64,000 nt of DNA from Haloechinothrix_A salitolerans (GCF_039544105.1 NZ_BAABLA010000107.1); one strand, 5' to 3'; positions 50,009 through 58,935 are shown, numbered from the stretch's first letter. A program made the numbers and translations. The notes: a model not told the origin generated them from the sequence alone.

Positions 50009-50445
50009 CAGGCTGACCCGATCAGCTCGGCGAAGTTGGCCAGCGAATCGTCGAGATTCTTCTTGCCGTCCTTCTCCACGGCCTTGCCGAGCGCACCGAC
50101 GATCATCTGGCCCTCGAACTCGGCGTCGATGGTCGCGGTGGACCCGGTGTCATTCGGGGCGACCTTCAGGTCAAAGCGGACCTTGACGCCCGCCATGCCC
50201 GTGCCCGAAATGGACAGTGCGCTCGGGGCGTCGAACTCATCGACCGTCCACGTGATCGTGTTAGGCATGCCGAGCATCGTGACGACCTCGGTTGCCTGCG
50301 CACCCTGGCTGAACTCGGCGGGAACGTCGCCCTTCCACTTGGTGTGGATGGTCAGCCACTTTTCGAAATTGCTCGGATTGGACAGTTCACTCCAGACCCT
50401 CTCCGGCGATGCGGGAAGCTCGACGGACGCGCTGATCTGACCCAT
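50008..50445 (-). CDS. SRPBCC/polyketide cyclase-like lipid-binding protein
   Basis: 145 residues of the START/Bet v1-like fold: IVSASVELPASPERVWSELS-type start (SASVELPASPERVWSEL) and a long C-terminal helix (DGKKNLDDSLANFAELIG). Members bind hydrophobic ligands in a cavity. In this operon a role in holding a lipid or steroid-like acyl substrate is plausible; no enzymatic residues are evident. Confidence 0.88.
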   Translation of the reverse strand: MGQISASVELPASPERVWSELSNPSNFEKWLTIHTKWKGDVPAEFSQGAQATEVVTMLGMPNTITWTVDEFDAPSALSISGTGMAGVKVRFDLKVAPNDTGSTATIDAEFEGQMIVGALGKAVEKDGKKNLDDSLANFAELIGSA

Positions 50446-50506
50446 GATGATGCTCCTAACGTGCTGGTTCGATGACTCGCGTTCGTTGCTCTAGCGCATC
50501 CGTGCG

Positions 50507-51697
50507 CTAGCGTTCGGCGCGTTGGTACGCGGTGACGACGGCAGCGCCACCGAGGCCGATGTTGTGCTGCAGTGCGGCGTCTAAGCCGTCCACCTGGCGA
50601 GCGGCCGCGGTCCCGCGGAGCTGCCACGTCAGTTCGGCGCACTGCGCGAGGCCGGTCGCACCGAGCGGATGTCCCTTGGAGATCAGCCCGCCGGACGGGT
50701 TGACCACCCATTTGCCGCCATACGTCGTCTCACCCGCGTCGATCAGCTTGGGTGCCTCGCCCTCGCCGCACAGGCCGAGCGCCTCGTAGAGCAGCAGTTC
50801 GTTGGCGGAGAAGCAGTCGTGCAGTTCGATGACGCCGAAGTCCTCGGGACCGAGACCCGATTGCTCGTACACGGCGCGCGACGCGCGGACATTCATGTCG
50901 TAGCCGATGATGTTCTTCGCGGTGCCATCGAATGTGGACTCGTTGTCCGTGGTCATCGACTGGCCAACGATCTCGACCGATTTCCCCGCCAGGCCGTGTC
51001 GTTCCACGTAGGCCTCACTGACGAGGATCGCGGCGGCGGAACCGTCCGATGTGGGGGAACACTGCAGCTTGGTGAGCGGGGAATAGATCTCGCGGGAGTT
51101 CAGGATGTCTTCCAGCGTGTAGACGTCCTGGAACTGCGAGTACGGGTTGTTCGCCGAGTGGCGGTGGTTCTTCTCGCCGATCTTGGCGAAGTGCTCCGCG
51201 GTGGAGCCGTACCGTTCCATGTGCTCGCGGCCGGCCGCGCCGAACATCCACGGCGCGGGCGGGAAGACCGGGTCGTACAGCTCGCACAGCGCCTGGATGT
51301 GACGCATCATCGGCTGTTCCCGGTCGTCGTAGGTGGTGCCGAGCGAACCGGGCCGCATCTTCTCGAAGCCGAGCGCGAGTACGCAATCCGAACGTCCTCC
51401 TCGGATCGCCTCGGCGGCTAGGTACAGGGCGGTCGACCCGGTGGAGCAGTTGTTGTTGACGTTGACGACCGGTATGCCGGTCATGCCCAGCTCATAGACC
51501 GCGCGCTGCCCCGACGTCGACTCGCCATAGACGTAGCCGACGTAGGCCTGCTCGACCTCGCGGTACGACACGCCCGCGTCGTCCAACGCCTTGGTGCCCG
51601 CCTCCTTCGCGAGCCGAGGGTAGTCGCCGTCCTCGCGACTGCCCGGCTTGTCGAACTTCGTCATCCCCACGCCGACGACGTAGACCCTGTTGGCCAC
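50507..51697 (-). CDS. Lipid-transfer protein/thiolase (SCP-x type)
   Basis: 396 residues from the GTG at 51697, which has GGAAGGAG 10 bases before it. Thiolase fold: nucleophilic Cys in VNNNCSTGSTALYLA, HDCFSANELLLYE, and GHPLGATGLAQ. The C-terminal second catalytic Cys motif (CxGxG) is replaced by HNIGLGGAAV, as in the SCP-x/lipid-transfer subfamily. It would perform thiolytic or retro-aldol chain shortening. It is the first gene of the operon that also contains SRPBCC, MaoC, SDR and acyl-CoA dehydrogenase. The leader (51698-51943, 246 bases) is shared with the divergent TetR gene. Confidence 0.92.
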   Translation of the reverse strand: MANRVYVVGVGMTKFDKPGSREDGDYPRLAKEAGTKALDDAGVSYREVEQAYVGYVYGESTSGQRAVYELGMTGIPVVNVNNNCSTGSTALYLAAEAIRGGRSDCVLALGFEKMRPGSLGTTYDDREQPMMRHIQALCELYDPVFPPAPWMFGAAGREHMERYGSTAEHFAKIGEKNHRHSANNPYSQFQDVYTLEDILNSREIYSPLTKLQCSPTSDGSAAAILVSEAYVERHGLAGKSVEIVGQSMTTDNESTFDGTAKNIIGYDMNVRASRAVYEQSGLGPEDFGVIELHDCFSANELLLYEALGLCGEGEAPKLIDAGETTYGGKWVVNPSGGLISKGHPLGATGLAQCAELTWQLRGTAAARQVDGLDAALQHNIGLGGAAVVTAYQRAER

Positions 51698-51904
51698 TGC
51701 GGATACTCCTTCCGCTCGCTGACACCGGTGGGCCACTGCGGCCCATCATGAAGAAACATACATTCAAGCCTGACTGTTTTCTAGAGTCATGCCGCGATTC
51801 ATCCACGATCTTGCGTATCCACGACGCATGAACAGCGAAAATCTGACGGCTATGACCGCGGTCACGGCAAGCGCCGCGCTGAAGCCTGCAAGCGAACGGC
51901 GCCA

Positions 51905-51933
51905 CGTTACAGTCAGTAACGCACGTAAGTTAC
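51905..51933. promoter_or_regulatory. TetR operator with three GTTAC half-sites
   Basis: CGTTAC (51905-51910), GTAACG (51916-51921) and GTTAC (51929-51933) alternate in orientation. The first two form a perfect 6-bp-arm palindrome with a 5-base spacer. The site ends 11 bases before the TetR ATG and lies in the region shared with the divergent thiolase operon. Confidence 0.55.
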
Positions 51934-51943
51934 ACTTTGAGGT

Positions 51944-52573
51944 ATGACCAGCAGCGCGACCGGTACCCGCCGCCCGAGGCGCACCCAAGAGGAGCGCAGC
52001 GCGACGACGCGGCGCGCGCTGCTTGAGGCCACCATCGACGTCCTCGTCGAAGAGGGCTACGCGAACCTGACGACAACCAAGGTCGCCGCGCGGGCCGCTG
52101 TTTCGCGCGGCGCGCAGGTGCACCACTTCCCCACCAAGGCGGCTCTGGTCGGCGAAGCTATCCAGTACCTGATCGGGCAGGTAAGCCAGTCGATGCTGAG
52201 CGAGGTCGGCCAGTTGCCGCCCGGACCGGACCGCGCGGGCGAGGCGCTTGACCTGTTGTGGGACACCTACCGGGGAAAGACGTTCCAAGCGGTCGTACAG
52301 CTGTCCGTCGCGGGCGGGGGCGACCCGGAGATCGACGAGAAGCTCGCCACGCTCAACCAGGTCGTCGCGGACCTGATACGTGGGTCGGTGCCGGTGCTGT
52401 TCCCGCGCGAGGCCAGGCACCCCGACTTCGAGGACGCGCTCTACACGGCGATCAACACCATGACCGGACTGGCGATGAGCCAACGTGTCGCGAAGCTCAG
52501 CGAGGCCGAGGTCGCCGGTCGCTGGCGCCGGACCAAGGCACAGTTACTGCGCCTGATCCAGCTGGAAGACTGA
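51944..52573 (+). CDS. TetR family transcriptional regulator
   Basis: 209 residues. HTH: RTQEERSATTRRALLEATID, then GYANLTTTKVAARAAVSRGAQVHHF. The HTH recognition helix variant with GAQVHHF is typical of actinobacterial TetR proteins controlling lipid genes. A ligand domain follows. It is divergent from the thiolase-SRPBCC-MaoC-SDR-dehydrogenase operon and has a three-half-site operator at its start, so it is the most likely repressor of both units. Confidence 0.92.
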   Translation: MTSSATGTRRPRRTQEERSATTRRALLEATIDVLVEEGYANLTTTKVAARAAVSRGAQVHHFPTKAALVGEAIQYLIGQVSQSMLSEVGQLPPGPDRAGEALDLLWDTYRGKTFQAVVQLSVAGGGDPEIDEKLATLNQVVADLIRGSVPVLFPREARHPDFEDALYTAINTMTGLAMSQRVAKLSEAEVAGRWRRTKAQLLRLIQLED

Positions 52574-52580
52574 CCCGCCG

Positions 52581-52743
52581 CGCGAGTCGCACCTTATCCG
52601 GCGCGAGTCTCACCCCGGCAGCGCAGTTGATCACGTCTACTCGTGTTGTTGTTCGTAGAAGCCGACGAAACGGATATATTCGCGCAACACCGCGAGTAGA
52701 CCTGATCAACATCGCGCACGGCACCGTAAGGGTGCGACTCGCG
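52581..52743. repeat. Nested long inverted repeat between convergent genes
   Basis: Outer arms CGCGAGTCGCACC (52581-52593) and its complement (52731-52743), 13 bp perfect. Middle arms 52626-52643 and 52693-52710 pair at 17 of 18 positions. A 6-bp pair (52601-52606/52712-52717) and an inner stem exist too. The unit is 163 bases, fills the gap between the TetR and PucR genes, and codes for nothing. It may be a strong bidirectional terminator or a MITE-like element. Confidence 0.75.
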
Positions 52744-52744
52744 G

Positions 52745-54022
52745 CTAGGGCAGGGCACGAGGGCCGAAGCGGTCGGCGAGCAAAAGAGCCAGGTGGAGGC
52801 CGAGAGGATCGGCGTCCAAGGGGTGACCGAGAAGGCCCTCGACCTGACGGAGTCGGTAGAGCACGGTGTTCTTGTGCACGCCGAGCGCGGCCGCGGCCGC
52901 GCGGGCGCCGCCCGCGTCCAGATACGCCAACGCTGTCGTGCGCAGCCGCGCGACAGCGTCGTTGGTCCCGCCAGCCTGGCTGGCACCGCTGTCACCGGCT
53001 AGCCCGCCCAGCGAGCGGCGCACCATGGCGCGCATCGCTTCCTCGTCGGCGGACAGGCAGCTGAGCAGCTCGACGTCGCGGTAGCAGGTGACCGGCTCCC
53101 CGCGCACCGACGCCGCCGCGACCCGCTGGGCCCGCAGTGCTTCCCGATGGCTGGCGCGAAAGCCCGCCAGGCCGCGCGCGGCCGTGCCCACCGCGATCCG
53201 CAACGAGTCCGACCGGCGCAGCGCGTCCAGTTCGCGCAGCCGATCCAGCGGCAGCTCGCCGCTCCCGGCCAACCACGCCCAGACCACCCGCGCGCTGGAG
53301 CGCACCGCCAACGGCCGGAGGCACCCCAGAGCCGCGGCGGCCTCCCCCGCCAGCGACTCCAGCTGCTCGCTCGGGTCGGGCTCGCCGGCCGACTCGCGCG
53401 CCCACAGCACCAGCGCCGTCTGGTGTCGCAGCAGGTTGTGCCCCAGCTGCTCGCTCGCGGCGGAAACGTCGATCGACTCCCCGCGCAGGATGGCGTGCAC
53501 GGTCTCCGTCCTGCGCACCAGCGCGCCGCGCAGCCGCCGCTCGCTCTCCTCGGTGTGAGTGTCGACGAGCAGGTCGATGTTGCGCTCCAGCGCGCGGCTG
53601 ACCCGTTCCCACAGGAACTCCAGCACCGCCATGCGCAGCTCGGCGTCTTCGATGCGGTCGGTGACGATCCGCATCAACCGCGCCCAGAACACCCGCTGAC
53701 CGACCCGGTACATCCGTAGCAGCAGGCTGACGTCGTGACCACGCACGGCGAGGGTGCGGGCCAACTCGACAGCGGCTGGCGGGAAGGTCATGTCCGCTTG
53801 AGGGTCCTTGGCCGCCTGAACCAAGTACGACCACAACAGGTCGTGCGTGCTGACGTCGAGGTCACGCCGGATGCCGATATCGGCGGCCACCTCGGGCACC
53901 TCGGCGGCGAGCTCGGCGGTCACCTGCTCGGTCAGCTCGCTGACCAGGTCTTCGCGGAGCATCGACGCGGCATCGCGCTCCACCCACTCCAGCACGTCGC
54001 GCTGGCTGATTCGTCCCGCCAT
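52745..54022 (-). CDS. PucR family transcriptional regulator
   Basis: 425 residues from the ATG at 54022 (GGGAG upstream); the open frame runs 53 codons further. The C-terminal PucR-type HTH is present (ALAYLDAGGARAAAAALGVHK, split, then NTVLYRLRQVEGLLG). The middle holds a GGDEF-like CdaR domain, and the first ~170 residues are an all-helical sensor region (DLLWSYLVQAAKD, LLLRMYRVGQRVFWARL). Family members respond to metabolites such as purines or amino acids. It diverges from the SDR-ALDH-TetR genes (152 bases) and may regulate them. Confidence 0.88.
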   Translation of the reverse strand: MAGRISQRDVLEWVERDAASMLREDLVSELTEQVTAELAAEVPEVAADIGIRRDLDVSTHDLLWSYLVQAAKDPQADMTFPPAAVELARTLAVRGHDVSLLLRMYRVGQRVFWARLMRIVTDRIEDAELRMAVLEFLWERVSRALERNIDLLVDTHTEESERRLRGALVRRTETVHAILRGESIDVSAASEQLGHNLLRHQTALVLWARESAGEPDPSEQLESLAGEAAAALGCLRPLAVRSSARVVWAWLAGSGELPLDRLRELDALRRSDSLRIAVGTAARGLAGFRASHREALRAQRVAAASVRGEPVTCYRDVELLSCLSADEEAMRAMVRRSLGGLAGDSGASQAGGTNDAVARLRTTALAYLDAGGARAAAAALGVHKNTVLYRLRQVEGLLGHPLDADPLGLHLALLLADRFGPRALP

Positions 54023-54174
54023 CCTGCCGCGCTCCCTTCCGCGATCGGCCCCCGTATTGGCCGCACGGTACAACACGACGAAGGCGATTCGGCCGCTCAG
54101 CTCAAGCGCCTCTCGTGCCATCCCCGCCATACTGCGCGTGACGGGTGACACAGCGGCGGAGAGGCAGAACACCG

Positions 54175-55059
54175 ATGGCACGGACAGCGAAGTCCCCTGC
54201 GGCGATCAGGAGCCAGCTCCAGGGCAAGATCGTGGCGATCACCGGGGGCGCGCGGGGCATCGGCAAGGCGACGGCCGAGCGGTTCCTCGCCAACGGCGCG
54301 ACGGTCGCGATTGGCGATGTCGACGTCGAGCTGGCCGAGAAGACCGCCGTCGAACTGGGCGCACGGCCGGGCGCGACGGTGATCGGGCTGCCACTGGACG
54401 TCACCGACCGGACGTCGTTCGCCACCTTCCTCGACCAGGTCACCGAGCAGCTCGGCGGACTGGACGTGCTGGTCAACAACGCCGGGATCATGCCGACCGG
54501 GATGTTCCTCGACGAGTCCGACGTGATGACCGACCGGATGATCGACATCAACCTGCGCGGGGTCATCACCGGCAGCAAGCTCGCCGGACAGCGGTTCGCC
54601 AGCAGGCGCACGGGCACGATCGTCAACATCGCGTCGCTGGCGGGCATGACCGCCGAAGCGGGCATCGCGACGTACTGCGGCACCAAGCACGCTGTGGTCG
54701 GGTTCACCGAAGCGCTACGCAGGGAGCTGATGGACAGCGGCGTCAACGTCACCGCGGTGCTGCCCGGCATCGTGCGCACCGAGCTGTCCGCCGGCGCGAA
54801 TCTGCCGGGCTGGGCGGAGAACATGACCACCGTCGATCCGGAGGACGTCGCCGCCACCGTCGTCAGGGCCGTGGTCAGCAACAAGGGCAGGCTGACCGTG
54901 CCGACGTCGTTGACCGCCACGATCAAGTTCATGTCGCTGCTGCCGGAACGGGCGCGCTACGCGTTCGCGCGGGTCACCAAGCTGGACCACGCGTTCAGCG
55001 ACCCCGACCCGGCGCAGCGGGAGTCCTACCACCGTCGCATCGTCGGAGGTGCCAAGTGA
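54175..55059 (+). CDS. SDR family oxidoreductase
   Basis: 294 residues from the ATG at 54175, with GGAGAGG upstream; a GTG at 54145 is possible. Coenzyme motif ITGGARGIGKATAERF, NNAGIMPTG, catalytic Ser in NIASLAGM and Tyr-x-x-x-Lys in TYCGTKHAVVGF. The C-terminus is a longer, basic amphipathic tail (KFMSLLPERARYAFARVTKL), suggesting membrane association, as in retinol/lipid dehydrogenase-like SDRs. It is co-translated with the ALDH gene (GTGA overlap), so an alcohol-to-aldehyde-to-acid sequence is likely. Confidence 0.9.
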   Translation: MARTAKSPAAIRSQLQGKIVAITGGARGIGKATAERFLANGATVAIGDVDVELAEKTAVELGARPGATVIGLPLDVTDRTSFATFLDQVTEQLGGLDVLVNNAGIMPTGMFLDESDVMTDRMIDINLRGVITGSKLAGQRFASRRTGTIVNIASLAGMTAEAGIATYCGTKHAVVGFTEALRRELMDSGVNVTAVLPGIVRTELSAGANLPGWAENMTTVDPEDVAATVVRAVVSNKGRLTVPTSLTATIKFMSLLPERARYAFARVTKLDHAFSDPDPAQRESYHRRIVGGAK

Positions 55060-56564
55060 GCATCGAGGTCCGCTCCCCCGCCGACGGCAGCGTGGTCGGT
55101 GTCGTCAAGGATCAGCGGCCGGACGAGGTGGCCGAGACCGTCAACCAGCTACGCGAGCACCAGACGTCCTGGGAGGGCGGCGGTTTCGCCGAGCGCGCCC
55201 GCTGGCTGCGCCGTTACCGCGACTGGCTGCTGGACAACGAGGACACCATCGCGCGCATCCTGCAGTCGGAGACCGGCAAGCCGTGGGCGGAGGCCACCAT
55301 GGAGGTGCCGTACGCCGCCGACGTCATCAACTACTACGCCAAGCACGGCGAGCGGTTCCTCACCGACGAAACGCCGAAAGCGCACGGGCCGATGACGCTG
55401 ACCAAGCGGCAGCGCGCGGTACACCGCCCGTACCCGGTGGTCGGAGTCATCACGCCGTGGAACTTCCCGGTCGCGCTGTCGCTGATGGACGCCATCCCCG
55501 CGCTGCTCGCGGGCGCTGCCGTTGTGGTCAAGCCGTCCGAGTTCACGCCGCTGGCGACCAGCACGGCGATCGCCGGTTGGGCGGAGAGCGGCGCGCCGCC
55601 CGTACTGACCTGCCTGACCGGCTACGGCGACACCGGCGCGGCGTTGGTGGACACCGTGGACTACGTGCAGTTCACCGGTTCCACCCGCACCGGGACGGCG
55701 ATCGCGACGCGCGCGGCGGAACGACTGATCCCGTATGGACTCGAGCTGGGCGGCAAGGATCCGATGCTGGTGTTGTCCGATGCGGACCTTGACCGCGCGG
55801 CGAACGCCGCCGTGTGGGGCGGAATCTGCAACTCGGGACAGATGTGCACCTCGGTTGAGCGGATCTACGTCGAGGCCCCGGTGTACGAGGACTTCGTCAA
55901 CCGCGTGGTGGAGCGGGTGCGCGAGCTGCGGCAAGGCACGGATGGCGCGGACACCGACGGCTTCCGCTACGACGTCGGCGCGCTCGCGAACCAGGCGCAG
56001 GTCGAGATCGTGCGTCGCCACGTCGATGAGGCGATCGCGGCGGGCGCGAAGGCACTGATCGGCGGAAAGGCCACAGGCACGGGGACATTCTTCGAACCGA
56101 CCGTGCTTGTCGACGTCGACCATTCGATGGCGTGTATGCGTGAGGAGACGTTCGGGCCGACGCTGCCGATCATGAAGGTGACCGACGCCGACGAGGCGGT
56201 GCGGCTCGCCAACGACACGCCGTACGGGCTGTCGGCAACGGTGTTCAGCCGCGACACCGAGCGCGGCGAACGGATCGCGCGCAGACTGGAGGCGGGCGCG
56301 GTCAACGTCAACGACGTCTTCACGAACCTGTTCGCGCTACCGCTGCCGATGGCAGGCTGGAAGCAGTCCGGAATGGGCGCCCGCAACGGCGGCCCGCATG
56401 GCATCCGCAAATACTGCCGCACGCAGGCGATCGTGTCCTCGCGGGTAGCGCCACGCGCGGAGCCGATGTGGTATCCGTACCGTCCGTTGCGCGGGAACCT
56501 GCTGCGCCGGGTCACCCGGTTCGTGATGGCGCGTGACCTCAAGCGGCGGCTCGGCCTGCGCTGA
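55056..56564 (+). CDS. Aldehyde dehydrogenase family protein
   Basis: 502 residues from the GTG at 55056, which overlaps the SDR stop and follows CGGAGG. Catalytic Cys in NSGQMCTSVERI, general-base Glu in GLELGGKDPML, cofactor PWNFPVALSL and GSTRTGTAIA. The last ~40 residues (PMWYPYRPLRGNLLRRVTRF) are a basic, aromatic tail that could hold it to the membrane, as in fatty aldehyde dehydrogenases. It oxidises an aldehyde to its acid, probably the product of the upstream SDR. Confidence 0.94.
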   Translation: MSIEVRSPADGSVVGVVKDQRPDEVAETVNQLREHQTSWEGGGFAERARWLRRYRDWLLDNEDTIARILQSETGKPWAEATMEVPYAADVINYYAKHGERFLTDETPKAHGPMTLTKRQRAVHRPYPVVGVITPWNFPVALSLMDAIPALLAGAAVVVKPSEFTPLATSTAIAGWAESGAPPVLTCLTGYGDTGAALVDTVDYVQFTGSTRTGTAIATRAAERLIPYGLELGGKDPMLVLSDADLDRAANAAVWGGICNSGQMCTSVERIYVEAPVYEDFVNRVVERVRELRQGTDGADTDGFRYDVGALANQAQVEIVRRHVDEAIAAGAKALIGGKATGTGTFFEPTVLVDVDHSMACMREETFGPTLPIMKVTDADEAVRLANDTPYGLSATVFSRDTERGERIARRLEAGAVNVNDVFTNLFALPLPMAGWKQSGMGARNGGPHGIRKYCRTQAIVSSRVAPRAEPMWYPYRPLRGNLLRRVTRFVMARDLKRRLGLR

Positions 56565-56624
56565 GGCATCGGCCCTTCGCGCTATGGTGGGCCGCGAGCG
56601 AGGGCCATCGCGAAGGGACGTCAG

Positions 56625-57833
56625 GTGCGAGTGAACGCCGCGGCAAGTGCGCAAAACGGCTCGGCGCGACCGCGTAACCGTAAGGAAGTCATCTTGCGCA
56701 CCGCGACGGAGCACTTCCTGCGCAACGGCTACCACCGGACGTCGATGGTCGACATCGCCGCCACCATCGGCATCACGTCCACCGCGCTGTACCGGCATTT
56801 CACCAACAAGGAAGAGCTGCTGACCCGCAGCGTGCTGGACGGCCTCGACGAAATCATTGAAGGCATCGCGCACACCGAGGGCCTCGACGAGCTGATCGAC
56901 TCGCTGGCCCATGGTGCGCTGGCGCATCGTGGCATGTCGGCGTTGTGGCAGCGCGAGTTCCGCTACCTGTCGAAGGACACGCAGGCGCTTGTGATGCGCA
57001 AACTGGTCGGAGCCGCCGCGACCGCGCAGGCGGCGATCGAGCGCGCCAGGCCGGAACTGAGCCACGACGACGCCGAGTTCCTCGGTTGGTGCCTGCTCGC
57101 GGTGTTCGAAAGCGTGTCGCACCACCAGGTCATGTTGCCGGAGGAGGAGTTCCGGGCGCTGCTGCGCGCGGTGGCGCATCGGGTCGCGGCGACCGAACTG
57201 CCGGCCGATGCCACCGCCGACGAGCAGGACTACGCGATCGATCCGGTCATTCCGATGCCACACGAAGCGTCGGGGAGCTCGCGCAGGGACCGGCTGATCG
57301 CGGCGGCGGCGCTGCTGTTCAGCGAGCGCGGCTATGCCTCGGTCAGCATCGACGACATCGGCGCGGCCGTCGGCATCACAGGACCGAGCGTGTACTACCA
57401 CTTCCGGCGCAAGTCGGACATACTCGCCGACATCATCGACCGTGCGGCGGCGGCGACCGAGCACTACACCGCCGCTGCCATCGACGACGCGAAGAGTCCG
57501 GTGGACTCGCTGGAGCGGATGCTGCGGTACTACATCAGCTTCGCGTTCACCCATCGGGATCTCGTGCGTGTCGCGGTGAGTGAACTCACCCACCTACCCG
57601 CCGACGTCGCGGCCGGGCACCGCACGCGACAGCGCGAGGGGATCATGACGTGGGCGCGGGCGCTGCTCGCGGTCCGGCCTGACCTGGACATCGACGCGGC
57701 ACGAGTGGTCGTCCAGGCGGCGATCATGATCATCAACGACGTGGTACGGCTGCCTGGCCTCATGTGGCGCCCCCGTTTGCACGAAGATCTGTTCGCCGCT
57801 GGGATGGCAGCGCAAGTGACCCAACGCACATAG
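56625..57833 (+). CDS. Double-TetR regulator (two HTH/ligand units in one chain)
   Basis: 402 residues, twice the usual TetR length. HTH 1 is at about 20-65 (NRKEVILRTATEHFLRNGYH, then ITSTALYRHFTNKEELL). HTH 2 is at about 218-265 (RDRLIAAAALLFSERGYASV, then ITGPSVYYHFRRKSDIL). Each is followed by its own helical ligand domain. A single chain could thus form the pseudo-dimer that TetR proteins normally form from two. It sits 60 bases after the ALDH gene on the same strand and may sense its substrate. GTG start at 56625 with GAAGGGA upstream. Confidence 0.92.
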   Translation: MRVNAAASAQNGSARPRNRKEVILRTATEHFLRNGYHRTSMVDIAATIGITSTALYRHFTNKEELLTRSVLDGLDEIIEGIAHTEGLDELIDSLAHGALAHRGMSALWQREFRYLSKDTQALVMRKLVGAAATAQAAIERARPELSHDDAEFLGWCLLAVFESVSHHQVMLPEEEFRALLRAVAHRVAATELPADATADEQDYAIDPVIPMPHEASGSSRRDRLIAAAALLFSERGYASVSIDDIGAAVGITGPSVYYHFRRKSDILADIIDRAAAATEHYTAAAIDDAKSPVDSLERMLRYYISFAFTHRDLVRVAVSELTHLPADVAAGHRTRQREGIMTWARALLAVRPDLDIDAARVVVQAAIMIINDVVRLPGLMWRPRLHEDLFAAGMAAQVTQRT

Positions 57834-57969
57834 AGATTTGGACTTTTTGGGTGTCAGGGCTTTTCTAGATCACCCGAACGGGTACTATCTGAGACCTCCC
57901 CCCGACAGACAAACAGACCACTAGCGGCCATCAACTGGGTTATCGGATGGCCGGACGAGAGGTTCCCGC

Positions 57970-58845
57970 GTGTCTATGAACACGGTTGCACAGCAACGGA
58001 ATGCACGGAAGTACTGCACCGTCGCCGAGCTCGTCGCGCGCGAACGCGCCGCGTACACCCCGTACCGCAGGCCCCGACAGCAACACAGGGAGCGCCAGTT
58101 GCAGCCGGTGACCGAGCTGCTACGGCGCGAGGGTATCGAGTTCGAGGGTGAGGACACCCCGACGCTGGAGATGCCGACCACCAGGATCCACGTCAACCAG
58201 CTCATGCGGCGCGAAGCCGAGCCTGCGCAGAGCGCGCCGAGGGCCGCCCGCGGCGTTGGTACGAAGGTTGACGCGGCGGCAGGCACCCAGTCGGACAAGC
58301 GCAAGGGCGGCAAGTTCGGTGCCATCAGCAGCGCCGCCGTACTCTGCGGACTCACGGTCGCCGGGCTGATCGCGCTCAAGCCGACCACCGCCTCCGGGCC
58401 CGCCGACACGCTCGCCGACGCCGCGGGCACCGGCGACCGGGTGACAAGCGAGGCTCGGCTGGGCGGCGTCCAGCCGACGAGCACGGTGCTGAACGCCAGC
58501 AACAACGTCGACACCTCGCAGCGGACCACCGGCGGCGGCGCCGCACAGCAGCAGTCGTCCAGCATCGGCGGCGGCGTGCGGGCGACACAGCAGGCCAGCG
58601 AGCCGACCACGGCGGCGCCTGGACCGAGCAGGACGGTCGCCCCCGTGCCCGCTGAGGAGACGCGGCAGTCGGAGCCGACGTCGCGGCAGAGCGACCCGTC
58701 TCAGGAGAACGAGGACGACGGTGGCCTGATCGACGACACCGTCGACACGGTCGATGACACCCTCGACCCGGTCACCGAGCCGGTCGAGGACACGCTCGAC
58801 CCCGTCACCGGCACCATTTCCGGCACCCTCGACCTGCTGGGCTGA
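57970..58845 (+). CDS. Single-pass membrane protein with long disordered outer part
   Basis: 291 residues from the GTG at 57970; an ATG two codons on is possible. Residues 1-115 are basic and cytosolic (RERAAYTPYRRPRQQHRERQ and following), one helix lies at about 118-138 (AISSAAVLCGLTVAGLIAL), and the rest is Ser/Thr/Gln/Pro-rich and disordered. The tail is built from repeats of the DDTVDTVDDTLDPVTEPVED type and ends hydrophobic (GTLDLLG). No family recognised. A -10-like TACTAT lies at about 57882-57887. Its cytosolic part resembles the small adaptor-like N-termini of actinobacterial cell-envelope proteins, but that is speculation. Confidence 0.75.
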   Translation: MSMNTVAQQRNARKYCTVAELVARERAAYTPYRRPRQQHRERQLQPVTELLRREGIEFEGEDTPTLEMPTTRIHVNQLMRREAEPAQSAPRAARGVGTKVDAAAGTQSDKRKGGKFGAISSAAVLCGLTVAGLIALKPTTASGPADTLADAAGTGDRVTSEARLGGVQPTSTVLNASNNVDTSQRTTGGGAAQQQSSSIGGGVRATQQASEPTTAAPGPSRTVAPVPAEETRQSEPTSRQSDPSQENEDDGGLIDDTVDTVDDTLDPVTEPVEDTLDPVTGTISGTLDLLG

Positions 58846-58935
58846 GGCAAGCTAGGGCACACGTCGACGTCGCACTCGGCTCCGTCGCGAGCGATCGCAG
58901 CGGAGCCGATTGCCGTTCGGGGTGTTACCGCGCCG

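Noticed and set aside
53847..55055. Upstream part of the open frame leading into the aldehyde dehydrogenase
   Set aside because: It overlaps the SDR gene in another frame; the GTG at 55056 with a ribosome site is the true start.
57840..57865. TTTGGACTTTTTGGGTG considered as a third DosR box
   Set aside because: The core differs from GGGACTTTNGGCCC at too many positions and lacks a palindromic partner.
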